From contig NZ_CP009631.1 in assembly GCF_000959445.1 (NCBI RefSeq), forward strand, positions 1,798,001 to 1,862,000: a DNA stretch of 64,000 bases, read 5' to 3'. The number at the start of each line of letters is the position of its first letter. Position 1 is the first letter of the stretch. Shown piece after piece: positions 31,994 to 40,671 of this stretch. Position numbers and translations under genes: made by a program. The notes under the pieces are model-generated. The model did not search any database. It was given only the letters and a program-made list of their open reading frames with translations, and had not been told where the DNA came from. Source of the stretch: Burkholderia vietnamiensis LMG 10929 (GTDB lineage: Bacteria > Pseudomonadota > Gammaproteobacteria > Burkholderiales > Burkholderiaceae).

Positions 31994-32242
31994 TCACGCC
32001 AGACTCGAGATCAGGTGACAGCCGCACGTAGCGCGATGGCCATGCCGTGCGATCGGGATGCCGTCGTCCGTCATCGACGGGTCGCCTTCCTCGATGAGGT
32101 TCGGTGAGACATCTGGATGCTGCGGGCACGATACGCGGTCGCCCTTGCGGGCGACATAGCGGCCGTCGAAGCGCATCGAAGTTGACGCTGTTTCGACCTT
32201 GCCGCCGTGGTCCGTGTCGTCACCGATACGAATCAGGTCCAT
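31994..32242 (-). CDS. PAAR-domain T6SS spike-tip protein
   Basis: An 82-residue PAAR protein that would cap the VgrG trimer and sharpen the T6SS spike. It starts MDLIRIGDDTDHGGKVETAS and has the characteristic GGxV, KGDRVSCPQH and IARHGHRATCGC segments; the Cys and His residues coordinate the tip metal ion. AAGGA lies nine bases before the ATG. It has no extension domain, so it is a plain tip rather than a fused effector. It lies three genes downstream of vgrG, after the candidate immunity gene, an order different from the usual vgrG-PAAR adjacency. Confidence 0.88.
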   Translation of the reverse strand: MDLIRIGDDTDHGGKVETASTSMRFDGRYVARKGDRVSCPQHPDVSPNLIEEGDPSMTDDGIPIARHGHRATCGCHLISSLA

Positions 32243-32373
32243 CACGTCAGTCCTTCGTTTTCCGAGAAGAGGCTTCAAATAGTCAACTCCCTATCTAAGT
32301 GGCGCAGGCAATAGTTCGTGTTTAGGCTGAGTGGGCATCGCGGAATTTTGGAGTGGTCGAATGCTAAATGAAA

Positions 32374-33237
32374 TCATGGTCTGATTTTATTGTCGGGATA
32401 ATTTATGTCGATACATTTCACCCATTTTTCGATAATCTTCCCATTTTTCGCTATGTAGCGAAATTTGATATATCCATCGTGAGGGCTTCCCAGTGTTTCA
32501 ACTTTGTCGCCAGCTATTAGGTACGCCTTTCCTGCGGCTTGAGGGAGTGGTCGGTCATAGAGGTACGCACGTTCGCTCACTACTAAAAAATAATTATTGC
32601 TTTCGTGATCAGCAGCGGCTTTCCATGAGGGAAGTGTTCTTTTGGTGATGGTTGTTAAACTATTTTTGTCCGATTCGCTGAGGCCAGAGAAATAGGATCG
32701 GTTGTTGACTTTTTTACCATCCTCGATGAAATTAATGCTGCCGTCTCTTTCTACAACATAGATCGTGTCGTAGCAATATGGATCCTTTTCTCCGGCTGAT
32801 GGTTGCTTGTCGAGCAATATAAATGTGCTTTGATCGATCATCTTTTTATCCGCCGGTTTGCACATGGAATGCGATGCCATGATGTCTGGCACCATTGGAC
32901 TTAGATTTTCCGAGAAAAATGATCGGGGAAAACGGCGGCCAATCTCAAGGCCAATAACCGATCCATTGCGAGCAACAAACCAGTTCTTATTGTCCTGCTC
33001 AGAACAATTGCATGAACATGATACTAACGTCCAACTGCTATTTTTGTTCCAAGAAATCTGCAGTGGTGCATTCGGGCACAGGTTTTTTGCTTCGTTGGTG
33101 ATGGTCGTTGTGCATTCGTCACCAGGCCCACATTCAACGGTATCGTATTTTACCTCCGCTATTGCATTTACGGCACTTGTCGCGATAACAATTACGAGCA
33201 ACAGTCTTATTAATGATTTTTTACAATCCGCAGACAT
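32374..33237 (-). CDS. exported protein, candidate cognate immunity protein
   Basis: A 287-residue protein with signal peptide (LIRLLLVIVIATSAVNAIA at about 9-27) and a mature part with eight or more cysteines. The N-terminal region is Cys-rich (VECGPGDECTTTITNEAKNLC, SCSCNCS), and the C-terminal about 60 residues (NYFLVVSERAYLYDRP ... GKAYLIAGDKVETLG) read as an SH3-like domain. Its start codon lies inside the 3' end of the effector gene (17-base overlap), so the two are translationally coupled as effector-immunity pairs often are. No named family is recognised. Periplasmic location fits protection against a cell-wall hydrolase. Confidence 0.75.
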   Translation of the reverse strand: MSADCKKSLIRLLLVIVIATSAVNAIAEVKYDTVECGPGDECTTTITNEAKNLCPNAPLQISWNKNSSWTLVSCSCNCSEQDNKNWFVARNGSVIGLEIGRRFPRSFFSENLSPMVPDIMASHSMCKPADKKMIDQSTFILLDKQPSAGEKDPYCYDTIYVVERDGSINFIEDGKKVNNRSYFSGLSESDKNSLTTITKRTLPSWKAAADHESNNYFLVVSERAYLYDRPLPQAAGKAYLIAGDKVETLGSPHDGYIKFRYIAKNGKIIEKWVKCIDINYPDNKIRP

Positions 33238-36200
33238 TTTTATCCGCCTTTCCACTAAGTAATTTGAAATTGATGTTGTCTCTTGGCATGGGCTTCTCAC
33301 CCTTGACTGGTGGGTGTGGGTATGGCTTCTGTTGTATAATTCCCATTCGCCGGCTGGTGGCGTCGAATATCCATTTAGGGTTGGCTGTTTTGGCTCTCTC
33401 TTGAACTGCGATTTTAAGAAGTTCTATCTGTGTGGCTGGTTTTTCCGTGGCAACGCGTTCTGCTATCTGATGCGATGCTTTGCTTAAGTCATGCTGCTGT
33501 ACGCATAAATCATAGAGGGCGCAGTAGGTAACGAGCTGCACGGATTTCATCAGGTCGGGGCGCAGTTCCCGTAAGAGCTTCAGGCAGCTTAGAATATCTT
33601 GATGATATTTTGCTGCCTCTTTAATTTGAATCTCTTGAAATTTTTCATTCGATCCGATGGCCTTGAATGTTTTCTGCCAATTATCCCTATTGCTATTTTG
33701 TTGCGCAATCGCCCAATTTTTTTGGGCGGCGAAATCCCCGCTTATTATCGCGCTCCAGATGGCTTGATAATTCGTTCCGGGAGCAAATGCAGCTTCAAAC
33801 GCTTGAGGGTCGGCATCATGCATCTTTTTGAGGACGGGGCCAAGCGTATTCATTCCAAAATTCCACTGGATCAGTCCAAACGACATGCCCATGCCGTCAA
33901 AATTATCGGCGCATCCGTCAAATTTTGGATTTCCGTTTTCGAACGATGCCGAAATAAATAGTGCGATCCGCTGGGCCTCAACCAACGGAATGCAGTCTCC
34001 ATCGCCGCACGCGAAATTCCCAATCAACCCGATCGGATGAAAATGCCATGGCTTCGGCTCTTTCGGAAGAATCGTTGCGTCGATCCCTTGAACCTCTTCC
34101 CACCACTGGAGCTTCTTTATCCGCTCCATCTCGTTCTGCCATTTCCATGGCACGAGCTTCATGTAAGGCGTGATGTCCTCCCACTTGCCCATGTTGCCGC
34201 CCCATTCGCTCTCGCTCTTCACGACAATGTGCGAGATCGCTTCGGCCAGCCAGGGCATTTTCTGCGCGTCCGCCAATTCCGCTGCGGTCACCTTGCCGTC
34301 GTGGTTGGTGTCAATTGCCTTTTCGAGCTTCTGGATAAGGTCGCTGGTGGCCAATGCGTCCGCACTAGGCTTGAAGTTGTCCTGATCCTCTCCCATGGCG
34401 AGCCCGGCGACAAACAGATACCGCTTGAACATATCGACCATCGTGGTCGAACTGTTATCGACGAGTTCGAACCCCGGCCAGTCCCACGGACTACACAGCG
34501 TCACCTTGGGGTGGTCGCGTTCGCGCGCCCAGCCTTGAAGCGTTCCACCGTCTTTCGTGCCCAGGGTCACATTCCACCAGCGTATCGCTTTTCCGCTCGC
34601 GTCCTTGTCTTCTCGGGCAAAGTTTTGCGGGCCAGGCTTCTCGAGTTCGACGATCTGGAACACGTTGCGAAAGTCCGCTGCGGGTCCGTCTGCCTGACTC
34701 ACTTTTAGCGGAAAGTCTTTCCAACCCTTGATGGGTGCCGTGGTCAGTTGATTGATCAGCACCACGCCGCTGTCAATCCAAAAGGGGCTCCCGATCGGCG
34801 TCTCGATGGGCTCCGGCTTTTTCGCCGGCTTCGGCTTGTGCTTTTTCCCGGTCCCAGCCGGAGCAGGGGGCTCCGGCTGCGGGGCAGGCATCTTGACAGT
34901 TTTGGGCTGCACCTTGACCCACCGCGATTTCGAATCGCTGACCGGCGCCAGTTTCAAACCAGTCTGCTGAAGAACGTAGTCCGGTTCCCGGACCTTCGTT
35001 ACCAGTTTTGCGCCGGCCAGAATTTCCAAAAATGGCTTTTCCATACTCGGATCTGCCTCTGACAACTCTTTTGCGCGTAACTGGCTCTTGGCAATGAACG
35101 TCGGAAGGTCGGGACCCGCAAAAACTTCGAGGTGCAGCAATGGCCGCGTCGGCAGCGGAGGAGTGTGCTTCGCTTCTCTGTACCGTTGGTATTGTCCGAT
35201 ATGCGCGACGATGTCTCCCGCTTTGACCGGGTATGGCTTCTTGAGTACAACGACCTTATCGACGGGGCCCGACTGAGGAATCGGCTCGAGCTCTGAGACA
35301 AAAACGTAACCCCACTTCAGTTGTACATCAGGAGGCTGCCCGACGATGGGGCCAACCGGATCCCCTTTAATGATCTTCGTGATTTTTGCCCAACCGTTCC
35401 GGCCGCCATTATCCGCCTCATTCACGGTCAATTCCGTCCCCTCGGGTAGCAACCCGAGCAACTTTCCGTTCGGAATAATGCGAACCCGGACCCCTGATAC
35501 TGGTTGGGGAAGCGAATCGTTCCCGTCTGGTTGCGGCAATGAATCGTCGCCCGCCGCGCTGGGATCGACCGGCTTCGGTTTCGGAACGCCCTGCGCGTTT
35601 GGTTTCAATGCTCGATACGAGCGCTCCACTTCGAGATACGGCGGAAGCGTGAACTGCGACGCCTTGGCAGCCGCATTGTTCGTTTTGGTCTCATCAAGCA
35701 TCGCCTTATACGTTTTCCAGTCGAGCGTATGCATGTACAAACTGAAGAACGTCAGCGTTTCACCGGGCGGCGGCCCGGACGGCGCCGGCGACTTTGTCGG
35801 AGCGGGGGCCGGAGGAGTCGCATTGTTTCCGGAGGCGGGTGCTGTCGGCGCATTCGACGGTGCCGGCGCGGGTTCGGGCTTTTTCGGTGCGGGCGGCAAT
35901 TGCAGTGTATGGCGGATCAGCACAAAGCCGCGCGAGTACAGCGCGTGGCGCTGGTCCTGATAGGTCAGCGTGGGGTATTCCTTGTCGAGCCGATAAGCGA
36001 CGACCTCTCCCGTGGCGATTGCCCGTATTCCCTCGTCCTGCTTCAGCGCTTCACCTGTCTTCTGACCGAAGTGAATGCCGCCATGCCAGATCCCGCTTGC
36101 TCCCAGTGGATAAAAGCCGTCCTCTGCAGTCGCAAGCACCTGCATATAGGTGAGGGGATCCGTGGTGTCCGGAGCTGCACCTCCCTGAGTAGAAGGAGAA

Positions 36201-36292
36201 AACGGATAGCTCCATGCAAGTGGCGTGTACGCCGGCTTGGCGTCCGGCTCAGGCTTTTTCGGCGGTTGTTTGGGAGGGTGCTTGTCCGTCAT
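33221..36292 (-). CDS. multidomain T6SS effector, putative peptidoglycan hydrolase
   Basis: A 1023-residue protein directly downstream of vgrG. Domains in order: Lys/Pro-rich N-terminus (1-25); an M23/LytM-like domain (about 45-400) with GIWHGGIHFG (His70, His74), SLYMHTL (His188) and LLHLEVF (His387), interrupted by a Pro/Ala insert (132-178) and an SH3b-like domain (about 265-335); Pro/Lys-rich linker (463-500); a further SH3-like stretch; an EF-hand DTNHDGKVTAAE (661-672); a C-terminal lysozyme-like domain (about 768-960) with SFENG (Glu785) and MSFGLIQWNFG (803-813). The first M23 motif has His in place of Asp and the HxH motif has lost one His, so that domain may be inactive or altered. 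No signal peptide, as expected for T6SS delivery. Confidence 0.8.
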   Translation of the reverse strand: MTDKHPPKQPPKKPEPDAKPAYTPLAWSYPFSPSTQGGAAPDTTDPLTYMQVLATAEDGFYPLGASGIWHGGIHFGQKTGEALKQDEGIRAIATGEVVAYRLDKEYPTLTYQDQRHALYSRGFVLIRHTLQLPPAPKKPEPAPAPSNAPTAPASGNNATPPAPAPTKSPAPSGPPPGETLTFFSLYMHTLDWKTYKAMLDETKTNNAAAKASQFTLPPYLEVERSYRALKPNAQGVPKPKPVDPSAAGDDSLPQPDGNDSLPQPVSGVRVRIIPNGKLLGLLPEGTELTVNEADNGGRNGWAKITKIIKGDPVGPIVGQPPDVQLKWGYVFVSELEPIPQSGPVDKVVVLKKPYPVKAGDIVAHIGQYQRYREAKHTPPLPTRPLLHLEVFAGPDLPTFIAKSQLRAKELSEADPSMEKPFLEILAGAKLVTKVREPDYVLQQTGLKLAPVSDSKSRWVKVQPKTVKMPAPQPEPPAPAGTGKKHKPKPAKKPEPIETPIGSPFWIDSGVVLINQLTTAPIKGWKDFPLKVSQADGPAADFRNVFQIVELEKPGPQNFAREDKDASGKAIRWWNVTLGTKDGGTLQGWARERDHPKVTLCSPWDWPGFELVDNSSTTMVDMFKRYLFVAGLAMGEDQDNFKPSADALATSDLIQKLEKAIDTNHDGKVTAAELADAQKMPWLAEAISHIVVKSESEWGGNMGKWEDITPYMKLVPWKWQNEMERIKKLQWWEEVQGIDATILPKEPKPWHFHPIGLIGNFACGDGDCIPLVEAQRIALFISASFENGNPKFDGCADNFDGMGMSFGLIQWNFGMNTLGPVLKKMHDADPQAFEAAFAPGTNYQAIWSAIISGDFAAQKNWAIAQQNSNRDNWQKTFKAIGSNEKFQEIQIKEAAKYHQDILSCLKLLRELRPDLMKSVQLVTYCALYDLCVQQHDLSKASHQIAERVATEKPATQIELLKIAVQERAKTANPKWIFDATSRRMGIIQQKPYPHPPVKGEKPMPRDNINFKLLSGKADKNVCGL

Positions 36293-36341
36293 GTCAGATT
36301 GAATCGCAAGTCGTTATCGTGCATCAGAAGCCGGCATCCGC

Positions 36342-38891
36342 TCAGCCAGAAAAATCGTCCGCGTAACCGCCGTGTTTGGACACCGGCGTACCGTTTAGTG
36401 GGTCTCGCAACGTCATGGTCGACGCACCGGGCTTGTCCCAGGATGCGCATTTTTCGAGAATCTGGCCCGACGTCCCGTTTTCGATCATGTTCGGCGTGAT
36501 CTTGATATACGAGGAGCCGACGTTGAGAATCAGTTCCTTTTCCGCGCGCAGGATCACCCGCCCTGACGCGCTCTCGATCTTGACGTCCTGTTGTGCCAGC
36601 ATTGTCAGCGCATCGGTTTGAGCTTGGATCTCGATCGCGCCTTTCGTCGCGAAGATTTTCACTCCCAGGTTTTGGGCGTACAGGCTGATCTTGTCCATTA
36701 CGCTGGCGAGAAACGACTTCCCGGCTGCGAGGTTAACGTTTTTCCCCGCCACCAAATTGACCTGCTGATTAGCCGATGTGTGAATCGATTGATGGCTCGA
36801 CAGTCCGATGCCGGCCGGGCTCGACAGTAGCAGCGCGGGTTTTGCAAAGCCATTGGCGTTCCCCGTCCCGCCGCCAGCGGTGCGCCCGCCTTTTGTTGCA
36901 GCGGGCACCGTGTGCTGCGTCATCTCGGTAAAGGCTTTCAACGCATCGCTGCCGTCCTGCAAGCTCTCGGCCCGATTCGTTTCGCTCGCCTGCGACACCG
37001 TTTCGAGCACGGCTTCCGAAGCCGCGAGCTGATCGGTCGCCGCGGACACGTTCATTGGTTGTACTGCGGCGGGGTGGGTCGAGATAGACATACCCTGAAC
37101 GGCCCGGATCGCACCATGAGCCTCCGATTTGAGGTCGAACCCACTGCCCACGAACGACCCCCGCGTGTTGTCGCTCTGTTCGATCAGATAGCCCAAATGC
37201 AGGTGCGAACTGTAGCTCGACGAGTAAAGGTGGACCCGGTTCTGACCGGTAGCATCGTCCATGACGAGCTGGTTGAAGCCGTCGCCGCCATACTCACGCG
37301 AACGAAACCCGGACAGCAGGCCGTGCGTGTGCCACATCGGCATCGTCGCGCCCCCATGCAAACGCGACACGATGACGGGCCGGTCGCAGTCGCCATTGAC
37401 GAATCCGAGGAGCACCTGATCACCTTTGCGCAACGGGAAGTAGCCGCCGCGCTTCGAGCCTGCGTCCGGCATCGCCGCGCGAATCCACGACGTCGACTTT
37501 GTATTGCGATCGTTCCGGCTGTTCGACGTCCGGACCCGCACGCGATTGCCATCGTCCGTGGCGATTTCTTCGTCGCTGTCGGTTACGACGATCGCCGTCT
37601 GCAAGTGCATCTCCGGCTTCTCATGCTCGAACGGGCTGCGGAACGGCGTCTTGCGGCGTTGCGCTTCGATCTCGACGTGGAAGAATCCGATACCGCCATC
37701 GCGGTGGCTCACAGTCGCGCCGGCCCCGGCCGCCTTCACCTGTTCGATCTCGCTGCGCAGGCTGCGCGGGAAGCGGGTGAGGGCGTCCATTCCTGGCAAG
37801 TTGTTTTGAATCAGCCAATCGCTCGCGATGATCGACAGCTCGCGCTCTTCGTCAGGCAATGCGTCGAGGACGGGATGCCCCGACACTTTGAACCAGTAGC
37901 CGGGCAGCGCGTAGCGGGGACTACCGATCGCAAAATAGCGCTTTGCTCTGGACGCCCATTCCTCGGTTCGAATACGCGCCTGTTGTTGTCCGGCATCGGA
38001 TTCGGCCCAGGTCTGTGAGCCGGTATATAGATAATCCTCGCCTTGGCCCGGCAGATCTTCCAGGTCGGCCGCCGGCATGCTGATTTGTTTGTCGAGATCC
38101 GGGCGCTTGTAGTCGACGGTGCCGAGCGCAAGCGTTGCGCTTTGTGCATCTTGCTGCTCGCTCAGCTGCGTGAGGCCATCGAAATCCTCGTCGGTACCCG
38201 CGTGGCTGAACTTCATCTCCGAATTCGGCAGTGACGGCCCGAAATACAGGTCGTCCATCATCACGACCTTGTGCGACTTGCCATCCTTCGCGAAATCGAA
38301 GCGCGCAAATACGCCGACTTCCTCCAGGCTGCGATGCACGAAATTCCAGTCGGTTTCCCACTGCACGCGGTGCGAATACGAGCGCATCGCCGCGCGCAGT
38401 TCCTGCCCATAGTTACCGGAAGCCTGCGGATGCTTGTCGAACACGTCGGTGAGAATTTGCCAGCCGCTCGCTTCCTGCCAGTCGCGCCGATCGCTGCTCA
38501 GCTTCAGAAAGCTCAGCCACGAAGAAAACTGAAGCTGGAAATACGAGACGCTCCCGTCGTTTCCGAGGCGGCGAGCCCGCTGCACATAGCCATGGATCGG
38601 CAGATAGCCGCCGTCGGTCTGGCGAATCCACAGCGTGACGGGTTGCAGCATCAGCGCGCTGAGCTTGATCTTGTCGCCCATGACGGACGACGCGTCGACG
38701 GTCACTTCGAAATTGCGCCCGAGTCGCGCGTTGACCTTGACGTACAGCGGCGTGAGCCAGTCCTCGCCGAGCGGCGTGTCGAGTTTGACGATGCGATCGA
38801 ACTGCGCGTAACCGCCGCGCAACACCTTCAGCAATACTTCCCCGCTCATGCCATTACCCCGTTTCTCGAGAACGCGATCGTTATCCGACAT
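36342..38891 (-). CDS. vgrG: T6SS spike protein VgrG
   Basis: An 849-residue trimeric spike protein. The N-terminal two-thirds hold the gp27-like region (LRGGYAQFDRIVKLDTPLGEDWLTPLYVKV ... FVHRSLEEVGVFARF in segments) and the gp5 OB-fold (RVRVRTSNSRNDRN ... FPLRKGDQVLLGFVNGDCDRPVI). The C-terminal third is a DUF2345 extension (LLLSSPAGIGLSSHQSIHTSANQQVNLVAGKNV region) ending in a beta-helix-like tail. Such tails carry cargo, here presumably the effector 50 bases downstream. No core T6SS genes are in the window, so this is an orphan vgrG island served by a T6SS elsewhere. Start at the first Met; Met15 is an alternative. Confidence 0.93.
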   Translation of the reverse strand: MSDNDRVLEKRGNGMSGEVLLKVLRGGYAQFDRIVKLDTPLGEDWLTPLYVKVNARLGRNFEVTVDASSVMGDKIKLSALMLQPVTLWIRQTDGGYLPIHGYVQRARRLGNDGSVSYFQLQFSSWLSFLKLSSDRRDWQEASGWQILTDVFDKHPQASGNYGQELRAAMRSYSHRVQWETDWNFVHRSLEEVGVFARFDFAKDGKSHKVVMMDDLYFGPSLPNSEMKFSHAGTDEDFDGLTQLSEQQDAQSATLALGTVDYKRPDLDKQISMPAADLEDLPGQGEDYLYTGSQTWAESDAGQQQARIRTEEWASRAKRYFAIGSPRYALPGYWFKVSGHPVLDALPDEERELSIIASDWLIQNNLPGMDALTRFPRSLRSEIEQVKAAGAGATVSHRDGGIGFFHVEIEAQRRKTPFRSPFEHEKPEMHLQTAIVVTDSDEEIATDDGNRVRVRTSNSRNDRNTKSTSWIRAAMPDAGSKRGGYFPLRKGDQVLLGFVNGDCDRPVIVSRLHGGATMPMWHTHGLLSGFRSREYGGDGFNQLVMDDATGQNRVHLYSSSYSSHLHLGYLIEQSDNTRGSFVGSGFDLKSEAHGAIRAVQGMSISTHPAAVQPMNVSAATDQLAASEAVLETVSQASETNRAESLQDGSDALKAFTEMTQHTVPAATKGGRTAGGGTGNANGFAKPALLLSSPAGIGLSSHQSIHTSANQQVNLVAGKNVNLAAGKSFLASVMDKISLYAQNLGVKIFATKGAIEIQAQTDALTMLAQQDVKIESASGRVILRAEKELILNVGSSYIKITPNMIENGTSGQILEKCASWDKPGASTMTLRDPLNGTPVSKHGGYADDFSG

Positions 38892-39254
38892 CCCGGCGCC
38901 GGAATTGTGTCAGTGCCAAATGAATCTTTCAAACAAATAACGATTTATTTGGATTTGCTTTCATTTTGGTGCGGAAATCCTAAAAGCCGCGCCTCGGCTG
39001 ATCGCGCGAAAGATCATATCAAAGGGAATTCAATACGGTAAATGTCCGGTAACCATTTTTGAAAGTCTTCTCGAAACCATCGGGCATGTAATTTTTACTA
39101 TTTTGTGGCTGTCTCGTTATGTGGTGAGTAAATAATTACCGATTTTCGATGCGGCGTCATATCCCGTCACCGGATGATAAGGGGCACATCGTCTTTCCGT
39201 CGGCAACGTCGAGCACGAGTGCGCACGCGCCCCCTACCTGGACGTACGCCAGCA
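38892..39254. other. AT-rich intergenic stretch upstream of vgrG
   Basis: About 360 bases with no supported gene. It must contain the vgrG promoter. One inverted repeat, CAAATAA / TTATTTG (38934-38951, 4-base loop), lies 43 bases upstream of the vgrG start and is a possible operator. Base composition is like that of the T6SS island. Confidence 0.45.
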
Positions 39255-39649
39255 TCAGTCACTTTCCTGACCGGAGTTTTCATCCGGATAAGACGGATGG
39301 GTGCTTGATATCCTGCCTTTGATATAGGCGATTCGGTTGCGATATGCGTCGAGTAAGCACGCACTGTCTGCGCAGGAATTGCGGACCGTCCTGAGCCATT
39401 CGATTTGATCCAGCCGAATCGGGTCCTGATATGAGATTTCTTTCGAATCGGCTTGGCGCATCGCGACGTAGCCACGATTGACGGTTGCATCCAGCTTGAG
39501 CAGTTCTCGGTTTCTACAAATGAGAGATGCTCGCCATTCGTGCCGGGCTTACTGCAATCAAAAACTCTCCCTGCATGCGCCGGCGCACGGGTCGAGCGCT
39601 CGAACACGTATGCCCAGGAACCGTCGAGGAGTACCAGTTTGTCCGGCGA
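39255..39649 (-). pseudogene. frameshifted DUF1311/LprI-family relic
   Basis: On the minus strand one frame gives FDCSKPGTNGEHL and the next frame continues LICRNRELLKLDATVNRGY ... QIEWLRTVRNSCADSACLL ... AYRNRIAYIKGRI. Joined, these read as one DUF1311 domain with its standard Cys, Trp and Arg positions. The break is a 2-base excess in the GAGAGA run at 39522-39527. Further upstream the first frame meets a TGA at 39650-39652, and no signal peptide is left, so the N-terminus is also lost. It is a second member of the lysozyme-inhibitor family in this island, now dead. Confidence 0.65.
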
Positions 39650-39825
39650 TCACTCGTGCGTAACGAAATTGACCGTTCGCCGGTGACGCCTGCCACGGAG
39701 GCTTGGGCGGAAGTAGAGAACGCCGAGCTGCGATGTAGCGACGTACGAAGAAGGTAGCGCGAAGGCGGGTTGATCCACGAAAAACTCAGGCTCGCTTGGC
39801 GAAACGAGTGTCGTGAACCAATGAA

Positions 39826-39853
39826 AAAAGCCCTTGAAGACTCAAGGGCTTTT
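39826..39853 (-). terminator. intrinsic terminator of tRNA-Ser
   Basis: Perfect 12-bp stem AAAAGCCCTTGA / TCAAGGGCTTTT with an AGAC loop; on the minus strand it is followed by a T run. It lies 9 bases past the tRNA 3' end. Confidence 0.92.
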
Positions 39854-39862
39854 AGGGTGTTC

Positions 39863-39953
39863 TGGCGGAGAGAGGGGGATTCGAACCCCCGATAGGCGAT
39901 TAACCTATACACGCTTTCCAGGCGTGCGACTTAAACCACTCATCCATCTCTCC
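39863..39953 (-). tRNA. serX: tRNA-Ser (anticodon GGA)
   Basis: A 91-base type II tRNA on the minus strand. The acceptor stem GGAGAGA / TCTCTCC is followed by G and an encoded CCA. The anticodon loop reads CTGGAAA with GGA, serving UCC/UCU serine codons. A long variable arm (TGTATAGGTTAATCGCCTA) and the T-loop GGTTCGAATCC confirm a serine tRNA. It borders the AT-rich T6SS island, a usual place for island insertion. The gene symbol is by analogy. Confidence 0.97.
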
Positions 39954-40587
39954 GGAAGACCGAGAGTATAGCAAACTCTGGTGGCGGCCCGCCAGCCCCT
40001 CGATTTCCCGGCAGAGCGTCCCACGCTGGCAGGGCTGCCGGGGCTGGTCATGCGTCTTCGGCCCGCCAGGGACGTCGTGCCTGCCACGGACATTGGCGCT
40101 CTGTTCGATCAGGCGACCGATGCGCATCGATCGCATCCAGACGAACACGCATGCAATCGCGCGGCGCACACCTCCAAGTCGACACCCCCCGACGCCGGCT
40201 GACATCCACTGCACACTGCACATTGCGCACGCAGACCAATGCAATCCCTTCGCTCTACTGCGCATGAAGCCCGCCTTCATCGTGACGAGCAATTCGACGT
40301 ACTACGCGGTTCATCACGGCCAGCTTGCCGCGCTTTATTGCCCGATCACGGTCAATCAAGCCAGCCGCCGAGCATTCCATCTTCCGAGCATCGAATGCCC
40401 ACCGAACCGTCGCGTACCCCCTCAAACCCAGACATTTCATTTCTCTTTCGCATTCGTCGCGCGTGTAAGGTTGTGCGCCTTCCGCAGTCCCGAAAACTGC
40501 CCCGATAGCGGAATAACCGCAGCCTTTTCACCACCAAGCTCGCACAAGACCTTACAAAACGAATGGAGATTGTAAAAATCACGTCGC
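39954..40587. other. long non-coding stretch between tRNA-Ser and the ter operon
   Basis: About 630 bases. Open frames exist on both strands but have no ribosome sites, no family resemblance and codon use unlike true genes here. No RNA gene recognised. It ends at the promoter of the telA operon. Confidence 0.45.
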
Positions 40588-40616
40588 TTGACGCGATGCG
40601 CGTCGGCATTTATTGT
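40588..40616 (+). promoter_or_regulatory. sigma-70 promoter of the telA-terD operon
   Basis: TTGACG (40588-40593) and TATTGT (40611-40616) are separated by exactly 17 bases. The predicted start of transcription near 40623 gives a leader of about 95 bases that contains the two inverted repeats listed next. Confidence 0.65.
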
Positions 40617-40624
40617 CCGTCTGC

Positions 40625-40646
40625 CGTACGTGAGAGAGCACGTACG
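40625..40646 (+). promoter_or_regulatory. hairpin at the start of the telA leader
   Basis: Perfect 8-bp arms CGTACGTG and CACGTACG with an AGAGAG loop, starting within a few bases of the predicted transcription start. It could be an operator overlapping the start site or a 5' stabilising stem-loop. Confidence 0.55.
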
Positions 40647-40651
40647 TCAAT

Positions 40652-40671
40652 CGCAGATGCGCGCATCTGCG
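40652..40671. promoter_or_regulatory. perfect 20-bp palindrome in the telA leader
   Basis: Ten-base arms CGCAGATGCG and CGCATCTGCG abut without a spacer, 48 bases before the telA start codon. A loopless palindrome is more likely a protein-binding site than an RNA hairpin. No regulator gene adjoins it. Confidence 0.6.

Noticed and set aside
30200..39863. Direct repeat of the tRNA-Ser 3' end as left attachment site of the island.
   Set aside because: No copy of the tRNA 3' sequence was seen around 30200-30260, and no integrase gene is present.
40093..40575. A 160-codon plus-strand frame in the gap between tRNA-Ser and telA.
   Set aside because: No ribosome site, low-complexity His/Pro/Ser translation, no family motif, and codon use unlike neighbouring genes.
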